DNA from: Pseudomonadota bacterium
GTDB taxonomy: Bacteria > Desulfobacterota > Desulfovibrionia > Desulfovibrionales > Desulfovibrionaceae
NCBI GenBank assembly: GCA_023450535.1
Contig: JAEXGX010000295.1
Coordinates: 1 to 12,690, forward strand
Direction: 5' to 3'
Length of the DNA stretch: 12,690 bases
This document shows positions 6,846 through 12,690 of this stretch, one piece after another (within the stretch, counting starts at the first letter, position 1; each line of letters starts with the position of its first letter). Both the position numbers and the translations under genes were made by a program. The notes beneath the pieces are model-generated. The model was not told the DNA's origin and ran no database searches. It worked only from the letters and a program-made list of their open reading frames with translations.

Positions 6846-8174
6846 CTAGCGCTTGCTATTCAGCCGGTTGGTAATATTGTTTTGAACCCATTTGGCATCC
6901 AGCCATTCTAAGGGTTGAACAGCCACGCCGGAAACCAGTACGCCGAAATGTACATGATCCCCTGCGGCGAGGCCGGTGGTGCCCGTAGTGCCCACGACTT
7001 GTCCCGGTTTGACTTCTTCGCCCGGTTTCACCCGGAATTCGCTGAGATGCGAGTAAAGGGTCATCAGCCCCAGGCCATGATCAATGACCACAATATTGCC
7101 GTAAATACCAAGCTCTTCCGCGAAGATTACCTGGCCGGCATTGGCGGCGGGCACCTCGGCACGGGCTACGGAGGCGAGATCCAGGCCGGTATGCACCTGA
7201 TGATCGATTTTTTTTCCTCCGGATGTATAGGTACGGGCGTCTCCGAAATTGGCCTTGACGGCCGCGCGTGGCAGGTGTTGAAATTTTCCTTGCCATAAGC
7301 AGGAAGGAGCGCTGTTCCGGCCAAGTTCCATGAGCTTGGTATCATTGCGCAGGCGTTCGCCGTTATTGACGCAGACGTATTGCTCCAGGGTTGAGGCGTC
7401 CGCTTTCTCGGGGCAGAGCCGGGCCAGTTCGGCTGCTTTCATGTTCAAGAATTTTTCATTGATGGGCAGGGTGTCCGCAGTAAAATCCCGTCCGATGGCG
7501 TTGATCAGCAGACGGCTGGACGTGATATTTCCCGCGTAGTCCTTGGCCATGATTTCCGGAAAATAATTGGCCGTGGTCTTGTGGTAGGGGAAGGCAAACA
7601 GGCAGGCCCATGCCCCGTCAGCCTGCTTGTAGGCCGGGAAGAAAAGATCTTCACACCGGACGCCGGTTTCTGTCACATCCTTGTTCACGGTATAGACAAT
7701 AAGTGCGCTGCCTCCCCGGCGGATGGCCGGCGGCACCGTGCGTACAGCAATGCGCGGCGGCTGGGTGTCCATACGTATGGATAGGGTGAGCGTGGAGGAG
7801 TTGCCCGCGCCGAAACCGGCAAAGGCTGTATCCCGTGCCTTGATCTCCAGCTCAAACGCCCCGTCGGGCAGACGGGTTTCACTCAGGTTAAAGTTCAGCT
7901 TCGCTTCCTTCACGCCCTGGGGAAAATCCCGGCGAAGCACTGTCATATCTTTGCTGCCCCGGCGCACAGCAACCTGGACGGAGCGCAACCCGGAGCTGTC
8001 GAAAAGACTCAGCTCAAGTGGCTGGGCCGGGCCGATCCGTTCCGGGTTTTCCGGAACAAGCTTAATGTCCGGACCGGCCATATCGTGCAGCAACATATAA
8101 GCTCCGGCCGCTGCAAAAGCGAGGCAGAGCAACAAAAAAACATGTGAAAAACCTAATGTTGATTTTTTTTTCAT
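6846..8174 (-). CDS. M23/LytM-family metallopeptidase with N-terminal membrane anchor
   Basis: A 442-aa envelope protein. Residues 2-4 are lysines, followed by one hydrophobic segment (about 8-29) that acts as an anchor or uncleaved signal. The middle (about 35-230) is beta-rich and looks like two immunoglobulin-type domains (for example LSLFDSSGLRSVQVAVRRG and MDTQPPRIAVRTVPPA). The C-terminal LytM domain (about 305-425) keeps the zinc and catalytic set: H328 and D332 in HTGLD, H376 in YSHL, and H407 and H409 in HVHFG, with the usual GNIVVIDHG strand. All key residues are present, so it should be an active peptidoglycan endopeptidase facing the periplasm. The ATG at 8174 is chosen; a TTG four codons upstream is the alternative, and neither has a good ribosome binding site. 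The CBS gene lies 120 bp upstream on the same strand and may be cotranscribed. Confidence 0.88.
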   Translation of the reverse strand: MKKKSTLGFSHVFLLLCLAFAAAGAYMLLHDMAGPDIKLVPENPERIGPAQPLELSLFDSSGLRSVQVAVRRGSKDMTVLRRDFPQGVKEAKLNFNLSETRLPDGAFELEIKARDTAFAGFGAGNSSTLTLSIRMDTQPPRIAVRTVPPAIRRGGSALIVYTVNKDVTETGVRCEDLFFPAYKQADGAWACLFAFPYHKTTANYFPEIMAKDYAGNITSSRLLINAIGRDFTADTLPINEKFLNMKAAELARLCPEKADASTLEQYVCVNNGERLRNDTKLMELGRNSAPSCLWQGKFQHLPRAAVKANFGDARTYTSGGKKIDHQVHTGLDLASVARAEVPAANAGQVIFAEELGIYGNIVVIDHGLGLMTLYSHLSEFRVKPGEEVKPGQVVGTTGTTGLAAGDHVHFGVLVSGVAVQPLEWLDAKWVQNNITNRLNSKR

Positions 8175-8294
8175 GATGGAAAACAAAGAGAATCCGGCAT
8201 AGCATAACTGGCCGGGATTGTTTCAGGTTATTCCTCGTGTGTGTTCAACGGAAGCGGTTCATGCCCCGGCCTTATGGAAGGCATGTTCTGCCGC

Positions 8295-8717
8295 TTAAGC
8301 CTGTTCATCCAACAGGAGCATGGCGAGGCGCAGAAAATCCGCCTCGGTCAAAATGCCTACCAGCTTGCGCCCTTCCAGTACAGGCAGGCAGCCGCACTTG
8401 TGCTCGAACAGCAGTCTGGCAGCCTCGCGCAAAGGCGTATCCGGGGTCACACAATCCACATCGCACTGCATAACGTCCGATACACGGATAGCTGTGTCGA
8501 TTTCTTCCTGAACCTTTTCGTCTATGTCTGCGAGCTTGGAAATGGTGCAGGCCAGAAGATCCCGGTTGGTAATCAAACCGACGAAATTTCCTTCGTCGTC
8601 CGTTACCGGTGTATTGCGGATTTTCGCCAGCTTCATGAGGGTACGCGCGTCGTTCAGATTGTCGGACGGTTGCAGCGTGAAGACAGTATCGACCATGAGT
8701 TCAGAAACGTGATGCAT
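8295..8717 (-). CDS. Two-CBS-domain protein
   Basis: A 140-aa soluble protein made of one Bateman pair and nothing else. CBS1 (about 1-60) has VSELMVDTVFTLQPSDNLNDA, then RNTPVTDDEGNFVGLITNRDLL. CBS2 (about 77-135) has VSDVMQCDVDCVTPDTPLREA, then GCLPVLEGRKLVGILTEADFL. Such pairs bind adenosyl ligands (AMP, ATP, SAM) and act as sensors or regulators of partner proteins; the partner here is unknown. The ATG at 8717 is used because AAGGAG lies six bases before it and CBS1 begins immediately; an in-frame extension to 8774 shows no family similarity. It is head-to-head with pcm across 552 bp, and the M23 gene follows it on the same strand. Confidence 0.88.
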   Translation of the reverse strand: MHHVSELMVDTVFTLQPSDNLNDARTLMKLAKIRNTPVTDDEGNFVGLITNRDLLACTISKLADIDEKVQEEIDTAIRVSDVMQCDVDCVTPDTPLREAARLLFEHKCGCLPVLEGRKLVGILTEADFLRLAMLLLDEQA

Positions 8718-8816
8718 AGGACGCTCCTTGTCCATAGAGCTGTTTAACATTGAAGTTATATGGCCGGGACACAATGTTCTGGCCCACAGGTTTCACGTCT
8801 CCGCAGAAGTTGTACA

Positions 8817-8840
8817 CCGCAAGTGAATTGCGGCTACTTC
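8817..8840 (+). repeat. Copy B of the 24-nt intergenic hairpin repeat
   Basis: Stem CCGCAA / TTGCGG with loop GTGAA, followed by CTACTTC. It is 21/24 identical to 6625-6648, in the same orientation and also between genes. The stem is fully conserved between copies and the changes fall in the loop and tail. Confidence 0.6.
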
Positions 8841-9168
8841 AGCGTCGCGTGGAATCTCGTCTTGCTCCGGCCCCCGGTAAAATACATCCCCGAAGGGGCG
8901 GAGAATTTGAAGTCTGGATAATTAATAGGTATAGTGGCGCATCCGGGGTTCCTCGTCAAGGGAAATGCGGTGAATGAAGCGCCCCGGCGCGGCTTCCGGA
9001 AGCTGAAGATCTGGGCGGGCGCATTAAAACTTGCAATACAGTAAAGCTGGCAACTTACGGTGCTTCTCTGATAGTAATTATACAAAGCAGGCTCATTTCA
9101 CAGCGCGGCGCCGCGTCTTCGCGGCTTGAAGAATAGCGGCCGCAGAGATAACTGCTTGCCATTTTGGG
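8841..9168. other. Gene-free divergent spacer between the CBS gene and pcm
   Basis: No ORF here has coding character or a ribosome binding site. It contains short GC-rich palindromes: CCCC-GAA-GGGG (8888-8898), the 12-bp GCTTCCGGAAGC (8992-9003), and GCCGCG-TCTT-CGCGGC (9110-9125), with a GCGGCCGC close by (9136-9143). A clear minus-strand promoter for the CBS gene was not found; a TATAAC (8760-8755) exists but lacks a matching -35. Confidence 0.4.
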
Positions 9169-9220
9169 GCGTCAATACTCGCTTTGCGCTCATTGACGCT
9201 ACTGGGTGGCGCAGTATAAT
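9169..9220 (+). promoter_or_regulatory. sigma70-type promoter of pcm with an inverted-repeat operator over the -35
   Basis: TTGACG (9193-9198), a 16-base spacer and a perfect TATAAT (9215-9220) lie about 50 bases before the pcm start. The -35 box sits inside the right arm of a perfect inverted repeat, GCGTCAAT (9169-9176) and ATTGACGC (9192-9199), whose arms are 23 bp apart start to start, about two helical turns. A dimeric regulator bound there would cover the -35. The promoter call is strong; the operator is an inference. Confidence 0.75.
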
Positions 9221-9269
9221 GCTCTCACCCCGGGCTGAAGACGCGTGACGAAAGAAGGACAAAAGCAAG

Positions 9270-9932
9270 ATGCACTTTGCAGATATGGATTACCGCATAC
9301 CACGCCAGCGCATGGTGCGCGAGCAGTTGGCCGGTAGAGGCATTCGGGACGCACGGGTGCTGGAAGCCATGGGGAGCCTGCCCCGGCATCTTTTTGTGCC
9401 GGAAGGGCTTATACCTACGGCCTATGACGACCGGCCCCTGCCGATAGGGCACGGTCAGACCATTTCTCAGCCTTGGCTCGTGGGGCTTATGTGCCAGATG
9501 CTTGAAGCCGAACCCGGCATGAGTGTACTGGAAGTGGGCACAGGATCGGGATATCAGGCTGCTGTGCTGTACCGTATGGGGCTTACCGTGTTCAGTGTGG
9601 AACGTCTGCGGCCCCTGTACATGGACGCACGCGAACGCCTGACTTCACTCGGCATGCACAATGTGCGCACGTTGCTCTCCGACGGAACGCTTGGTTGGCC
9701 CGAGATGGCTCCGTTCGACCGGATCATTGTAGCTGCAGGCGGACCAGGCATCCCCGAAGCTCTGGCGGATCAACTGGCGGATCCGGGGATAATGGTCATT
9801 CCGGCTGGCAAGCAGCGTGGGACTCAGCGTCTTGTCCGCGTTCGCAAGGAAAACGGGCGCATGAATGTGGAGGATTGCGGAGCAGTAGCGTTTGTGGACC
9901 TGGTGGGCAATTGCGGTTGGAGCCAGAAATAG
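9270..9932 (+). CDS. pcm: Protein-L-isoaspartate O-methyltransferase
   Basis: A 220-aa cytoplasmic repair enzyme, the family's normal length. It methylates abnormal L-isoaspartyl residues with S-adenosylmethionine so they can revert to aspartate. Family signatures in order: an N-terminal RMVREQL (14-20) and PRHLFVPE (38-45); PLPIGHGQTISQP (57-69), which forms the substrate site; SAM motif I, VLEVGTGSGYQAAVL (86-100); the acidic end of the next strand, SVER (109-112); DGTLGWPEMAPFDRIIVAAG (138-157); and the C-terminal LVGNCGW. GAAGGA lies 10 bases before the ATG. It has its own strong promoter and no close downstream partner. In many bacteria pcm sits with surE, nlpD or rpoS; none of those is visible here. 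Confidence 0.96.
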   Translation: MHFADMDYRIPRQRMVREQLAGRGIRDARVLEAMGSLPRHLFVPEGLIPTAYDDRPLPIGHGQTISQPWLVGLMCQMLEAEPGMSVLEVGTGSGYQAAVLYRMGLTVFSVERLRPLYMDARERLTSLGMHNVRTLLSDGTLGWPEMAPFDRIIVAAGGPGIPEALADQLADPGIMVIPAGKQRGTQRLVRVRKENGRMNVEDCGAVAFVDLVGNCGWSQK

Positions 9933-10551
9933 CCGCCGACTCTTGCGCGTTGGCATAACGTGAAGAGAAGCCCTGCATGCGCGGGGGGCGCGCCGTCCAA
10001 GATTCGTTTTCAGGAAAACTGGCCGGGTGGAAAGGTAGGGAAGCCGCCTAGTTAACGCCGGAAGAGAATTTTTGCTATGCCTCTTTGGGGTTGCTGCTGG
10101 TAACGCCAGCAGCATCAAAAATCAGGAGCAGGTCGCGGCTTTGCCGCGCCGTCACCTGGGCGAAGGCTGTCCAGAAGTGGCATTTCCCTTGGCCGCATAG
10201 CGGCTTAAGGAAACAGATAGCAACGCAACGACTAATTTTTGTGCCTTTCCACCCTGCGATTCCAGAACACAGGGGGGGGCACAGTCTAAGGAGCTGATTT
10301 TGTCAACAGCATGGATATTTTTTCTGTCGGGACACTCTGGAGGCGAAAGGGAAAAATGAATTGACAAAACGGCTCGACCGATGAAAACCCTATGCATACC
10401 TCTCCCTGTGCTGGCGGGGAATTTGTATGGCGTCCATCCGGTTTTGTCTCCCCTGCAAAGGGAGGGCGGATGATGCCAAACACAGCTTGAAGCATATCAG
10501 ATTGAAGTGTTTTTGCAGGATATTTCGGGAAATTTTTTTAAGGAATGTGCC
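9933..10551. other. 619-bp gene-poor spacer between pcm and pgsA
   Basis: No ORF in any frame shows family similarity or a good ribosome binding site. It does contain many stem structures: TGCTGCTGG-TAACG-CCAGCAGCA (10092-10114), CGCGGC-TTT-GCCGCG (10134-10148) and GCCGC-ATA-GCGGC (10192-10204). An eight-G run lies at 10272-10279. A spaced 9-nt inverted repeat is formed by TTTTGTCAA (10298-10306) and TTGACAAAA (10361-10369). No pcm terminator with a U-run is evident. TTGACA at 10361-10366 is a perfect -35 hexamer but has no usable -10 at 16-18 bases, so the pgsA promoter is unresolved. The region could hold an unannotated small RNA. Confidence 0.4.
10092..10114. repeat. 9-bp perfect stem-loop in the pcm-pgsA spacer
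   Basis: Inverted repeat TGCTGCTGG / CCAGCAGCA around the loop TAACG. Neither strand has a following T-run, so it is not a standard terminator. Confidence 0.45.
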
Positions 10552-11205
10552 ATGGCCTCCTCCCTGTCACTTTGGGCGCAGGTGAAGCGTCTCAACTGGG
10601 CCAACCGGATTACGCTGCTGCGCATTGGCGCTGCTTTGCCCATTGTTGTTCTCATGCATTTCCCTCGTCCCTTATGGTGTTGGATTGCAGCCTCTCTGTT
10701 CGTGCTTGCCTCGCTCAGTGATTTTCTGGACGGGTATATCGCCCGCCGCGAAGGCATGGTTACCACGTTCGGTAAATTTCTTGATCCCCTGGCTGATAAA
10801 TTGCTCATCTGTTCTGTTCTGGTGCAGATGGTGGCTTTGGGATGGGTGCCTGCCTGGGTGACGATTCTCGTCATCGTACGGGAGCTGGCCGTGACCGGGC
10901 TGAGGGCTGTTGCGGCAGATCATGGCGTGGTCATCGCGGCGGACAGATACGGTAAATGGAAAACAGTGCTCCAGATCGTGGCGCTTGTTCCCTTGCTGAT
11001 TCATTATCCTTTCTGGGGCTTGCCGGTGCATGGCATCGGAATTTTTATTCTTTACATCGCGCTGATTCTCACGATAGTATCAGGCGTTAATTATTTTTAT
11101 CGTTTTTACTGCGACTGGAGTTCGTCCCGATTTGATACTACGGATGCAGGAGATGCGGCCAAAGCATCGGACCCGCTGCAGCATCCCAATCAAGACGCCT
11201 CCTGA
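10552..11205 (+). CDS. pgsA: CDP-diacylglycerol--glycerol-3-phosphate 3-phosphatidyltransferase
   Basis: A 217-aa inner-membrane enzyme making phosphatidylglycerol phosphate from CDP-diacylglycerol and glycerol 3-phosphate. The CDP-alcohol phosphotransferase motif is perfect: D57-x2-D60-G61-x2-A64-R65-x8-G74-x3-D78-x3-D82. The preceding NWANRITLLRI (15-25) is the usual PgsA entry helix. Hydrophobic segments fall at about 22-36, 42-56, 83-111, 137-152 and 160-183. After residue 185 a polar tail of about 30 residues, rich in D, S and A, extends beyond the common core. The ATG at 10552 is preferred: AAGGAA lies six bases upstream and the protein begins near where homologues do, whereas an upstream GTG (10507) would add 15 unsupported residues. 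It is first in a unit with the ftsB-like and TPR genes. Specificity for glycerol 3-phosphate over other alcohols is inferred from overall similarity. Confidence 0.9.
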   Translation: MASSLSLWAQVKRLNWANRITLLRIGAALPIVVLMHFPRPLWCWIAASLFVLASLSDFLDGYIARREGMVTTFGKFLDPLADKLLICSVLVQMVALGWVPAWVTILVIVRELAVTGLRAVAADHGVVIAADRYGKWKTVLQIVALVPLLIHYPFWGLPVHGIGIFILYIALILTIVSGVNYFYRFYCDWSSSRFDTTDAGDAAKASDPLQHPNQDAS

Positions 11206-11240
11206 GCCAAAAAGGCGAACAGGTCGCGCAGGATTCAGAT

Positions 11241-11606
11241 ATGAGTGGCCGAGACGGTGGAACTTCGCTTTCTTTTTTCTGGCGTTTTGCCATTCTGGCC
11301 CTGGCGTTGTTTCTGAACGCTACTCTGGCGGTTCGTTTGCTGTGGGGCGATCAGAGTGTGAGCGAATGGCGAAACCTTAAAGGGCTGCAACATGCCCTCT
11401 CTGCGGAGCTGGCCGGTCTGGACAAGCGCAGGGCTGAAATCAGCCTGGAAATACGCCTTTTGCAGACCGACCCGGCGTATATGGAAAAGGTCATCAGACA
11501 ACGCCTCAACTATGTGCGCAGTGACGAAATCCTCTATCTTTTTGATGACGCCGGAGAGGAAAATTCCCCTTGGACAGGAGCAGGAACGGATGAACACCCC
11601 GAATGA
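11241..11606 (+). CDS. ftsB: FtsB/DivIC-like septum formation initiator protein
   Basis: A 121-aa bitopic membrane protein. A short cytoplasmic start (1-11) precedes one transmembrane helix (about 12-34), then a helical coiled-coil stretch (about 38-75: LKGLQHALSAELAGLDKRRA and EISLEIRLLQ). The conserved C-terminal block follows, DPAYMEKVIRQRLNYVRSDE then ILYLF (77-101), typical of the FtsB/DivIC family, which links FtsQ and FtsL in the divisome. About 20 polar residues follow it. The start has AGGA eight bases upstream. It lies 35 bp after pgsA, and its 3' end overlaps the next gene by 17 bp, which indicates cotranscription and possible translational coupling. The family call is good; equivalence to E. 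coli FtsB rather than another DivIC-like protein is less certain. Confidence 0.8.
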   Translation: MSGRDGGTSLSFFWRFAILALALFLNATLAVRLLWGDQSVSEWRNLKGLQHALSAELAGLDKRRAEISLEIRLLQTDPAYMEKVIRQRLNYVRSDEILYLFDDAGEENSPWTGAGTDEHPE

Positions 11607-12690
11607 CGCGTTCCCCAGCAGGCAGGATCGGAACTCCTATACGTCGTCCCGGTCTGCGAAGGAGGCCGGAGAAGGGAACGCCGCTCTCAGTGAGGCCATG
11701 AAACGGGAAAAGCTCAACTGGTATCGCGAGGTGCTGGAGCTTGAACCCGGTTCCAAGGTGTTTTTGCCGTTTGCCCGTCTGCTTGTCGAGCAGGGCTATC
11801 CCGGCGAGGCCGTTGACGTGTTGCGACAAGGGCTGGAAACTCATCCCGAATTTATTGAGGCGCGTCTTTTGCTCATTGATGTACTGCACAAAGGTGGGCG
11901 TCCCTCCGAGTGCGGCGTAGAGGTGGCGCGCCTTGCCATTCTGTTCAAGGAATATCCCGGCTTCTGGGAGGCATGGAGCGAACTTTCTGCCGCAGACGGG
12001 GCACAGGCTGACCTGTCCGCGTCTTTGGGGTTGCTTGGGGCATTGCTGCGCAATTCTCGCGTGACGCTGGCAGAGGTCCTTTCTGCGGGCCTGCGCGCCA
12101 TGCGCTGTTCCGCGCCCGACTGCGCGTCCGGGGCCGTTCCACAGGAGAAAACGCCGGATGCTGGTGCGGAGCGGACTCTTGATGAACAGGCGTCGAAAGA
12201 GCATAGCGAGGAAGAAAACGTCTGGATCGATGAGGAGGCGGAAGCCTCAGTCGCACCGACGGTTGCTGAAGGCAATGCGTCAGCCCGGGAAGCTGCGTAT
12301 GACGGAAAAAGGACGGAGGTTTTTCCTTTTACGGACGAACAGAGTGAAGTATGCCTTCCCTTTGAGCCGCAAAACGCGTTGGACGATGTTCTTACTCAGA
12401 ACCTTGGCAAAGCTCTTGCCGGAGAGGAGTCGGATATCGCGGCTCTGCGCGAGGTCGCGCGGGAGTTCGACGCTTTCCGAGGCACACCCGAAGTATTCGA
12501 ACTGCCTGAACCTGGTGAAACGGAAACGTCGTGTGATATGCCTGATGCTTCTGCTGAAGCCGTGCCCGGTGCATCTGTGACACCTGAAGAAAAATGTTCA
12601 CTGCGGACGCGCTCCATGGCTGAAATTCTGGCTGAACAGGGCGATCTGCGCGGTGCTATTGATATTTATGAGGAACTGGCGGCCTCGGCG
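11590..12690 (+). CDS. TPR-repeat protein with acidic linker (3' end outside window)
   Basis: The frame is open from the ATG at 11590 to the right edge (367 codons, no stop). The ATG follows a purine-rich GGAGCAGGAACGG and overlaps the end of the ftsB-like gene by 17 bp. Residues about 40-135 form tetratricopeptide-like helices, for example NWYREVLELEPGSKVFLPFA (43-62) and GYPGEAVDVLRQGLETHPEF (69-88). Residues about 173-335 are a low-complexity acidic linker rich in E, A, D and P. At 340 another TPR begins, TRSMAEILAEQGDLRGAIDIY (340-360, split across the helix turn), which continues past the window. There is no signal peptide or membrane helix in the visible part, so it is probably cytoplasmic. 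TPR proteins are scaffolds; the overlap with a divisome gene makes an envelope or division role possible but unproven. Confidence 0.82.
   Translation, partial: MNTPNDAFPSRQDRNSYTSSRSAKEAGEGNAALSEAMKREKLNWYREVLELEPGSKVFLPFARLLVEQGYPGEAVDVLRQGLETHPEFIEARLLLIDVLHKGGRPSECGVEVARLAILFKEYPGFWEAWSELSAADGAQADLSASLGLLGALLRNSRVTLAEVLSAGLRAMRCSAPDCASGAVPQEKTPDAGAERTLDEQASKEHSEEENVWIDEEAEASVAPTVAEGNASAREAAYDGKRTEVFPFTDEQSEVCLPFEPQNALDDVLTQNLGKALAGEESDIAALREVAREFDAFRGTPEVFELPEPGETETSCDMPDASAEAVPGASVTPEEKCSLRTRSMAEILAEQGDLRGAIDIYEELAASA

Noticed and set aside
8834..9085. 83-codon minus-strand ORF in the CBS-pcm spacer
   Set aside because: There is no ribosome binding site at its start and no recognisable domain; its 3' end runs into the 24-nt repeat (8834-8840).
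10178..10193. TGGCAT-N5-TTGGC, resembling a sigma54 promoter
   Set aside because: The invariant GC of the -12 element is GG here and the site is about 360 bases from pgsA.
10361..10391. TTGACA as the -35 of a pgsA promoter
   Set aside because: No -10-like hexamer lies 16-18 bases downstream; the nearest, TATGCA, is about 24 bases away.
11506..12204. 232-codon minus-strand ORF opposite the ftsB-like and TPR genes
   Set aside because: The plus-strand frames carry recognisable FtsB-like and TPR patterns and good start sites; the minus frame is arginine/proline-rich with none.
1..12690. A mobile element, CRISPR array, toxin-antitoxin pair or new defence system
   Set aside because: There are no transposase, integrase, repeat-spacer array or paired small genes. 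All large genes belong to ordinary metabolic, envelope or repair families.

Overview
The window looks like ordinary chromosome from a Desulfovibrionaceae-type sulfate reducer (order Desulfovibrionales). This is inferred from three things: moderately high GC by eye; a very large one-chain FAD/4Fe-4S/CCG oxidoreductase of the sort annotated as a D-lactate dehydrogenase candidate in Desulfovibrio; and a solo B3/B4-domain protein near it. No database search was possible, so genus and species are open.

Layout. The left edge carries the C-terminal half of a phenylacetate-CoA ligase family enzyme (+ strand). It converges on a two-gene minus-strand unit, a 142-aa exported protein followed by a 76-aa glycine-zipper lipoprotein, with a 50-bp perfect palindrome between the 3' ends. 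Next, on the minus strand, is the 1240-aa oxidoreductase (1666-5388), the B3/B4-domain protein (5775-6488), an M23/LytM-type envelope peptidase (6846-8174) and a two-CBS-domain protein (8295-8717). The strand then switches. pcm (protein-L-isoaspartate methyltransferase, 9270-9932) has the clearest promoter in the window. After a 619-bp gene-poor gap comes a tight plus-strand unit, pgsA - ftsB-like - TPR protein, the last running off the right edge.

How the genes fit together. They form no single pathway. The oxidoreductase would feed electrons from a 2-hydroxyacid such as lactate into the respiratory pool. pgsA (phosphatidylglycerol synthesis), the FtsB-like divisome protein, the M23 peptidase and the lipoprotein all concern the envelope. 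pcm is protein repair. The CBS and B3/B4 proteins have no assignable substrate.

I see no phage, insertion sequence, CRISPR array, toxin-antitoxin pair, rRNA or tRNA. The unexplained material is mostly intergenic: several perfect inverted repeats, two copies of a 24-nt hairpin-bearing repeat, an inverted repeat over the -35 box of pcm, and a 12-codon ORF with an ideal ribosome binding site. I found no convincing new multi-gene system.
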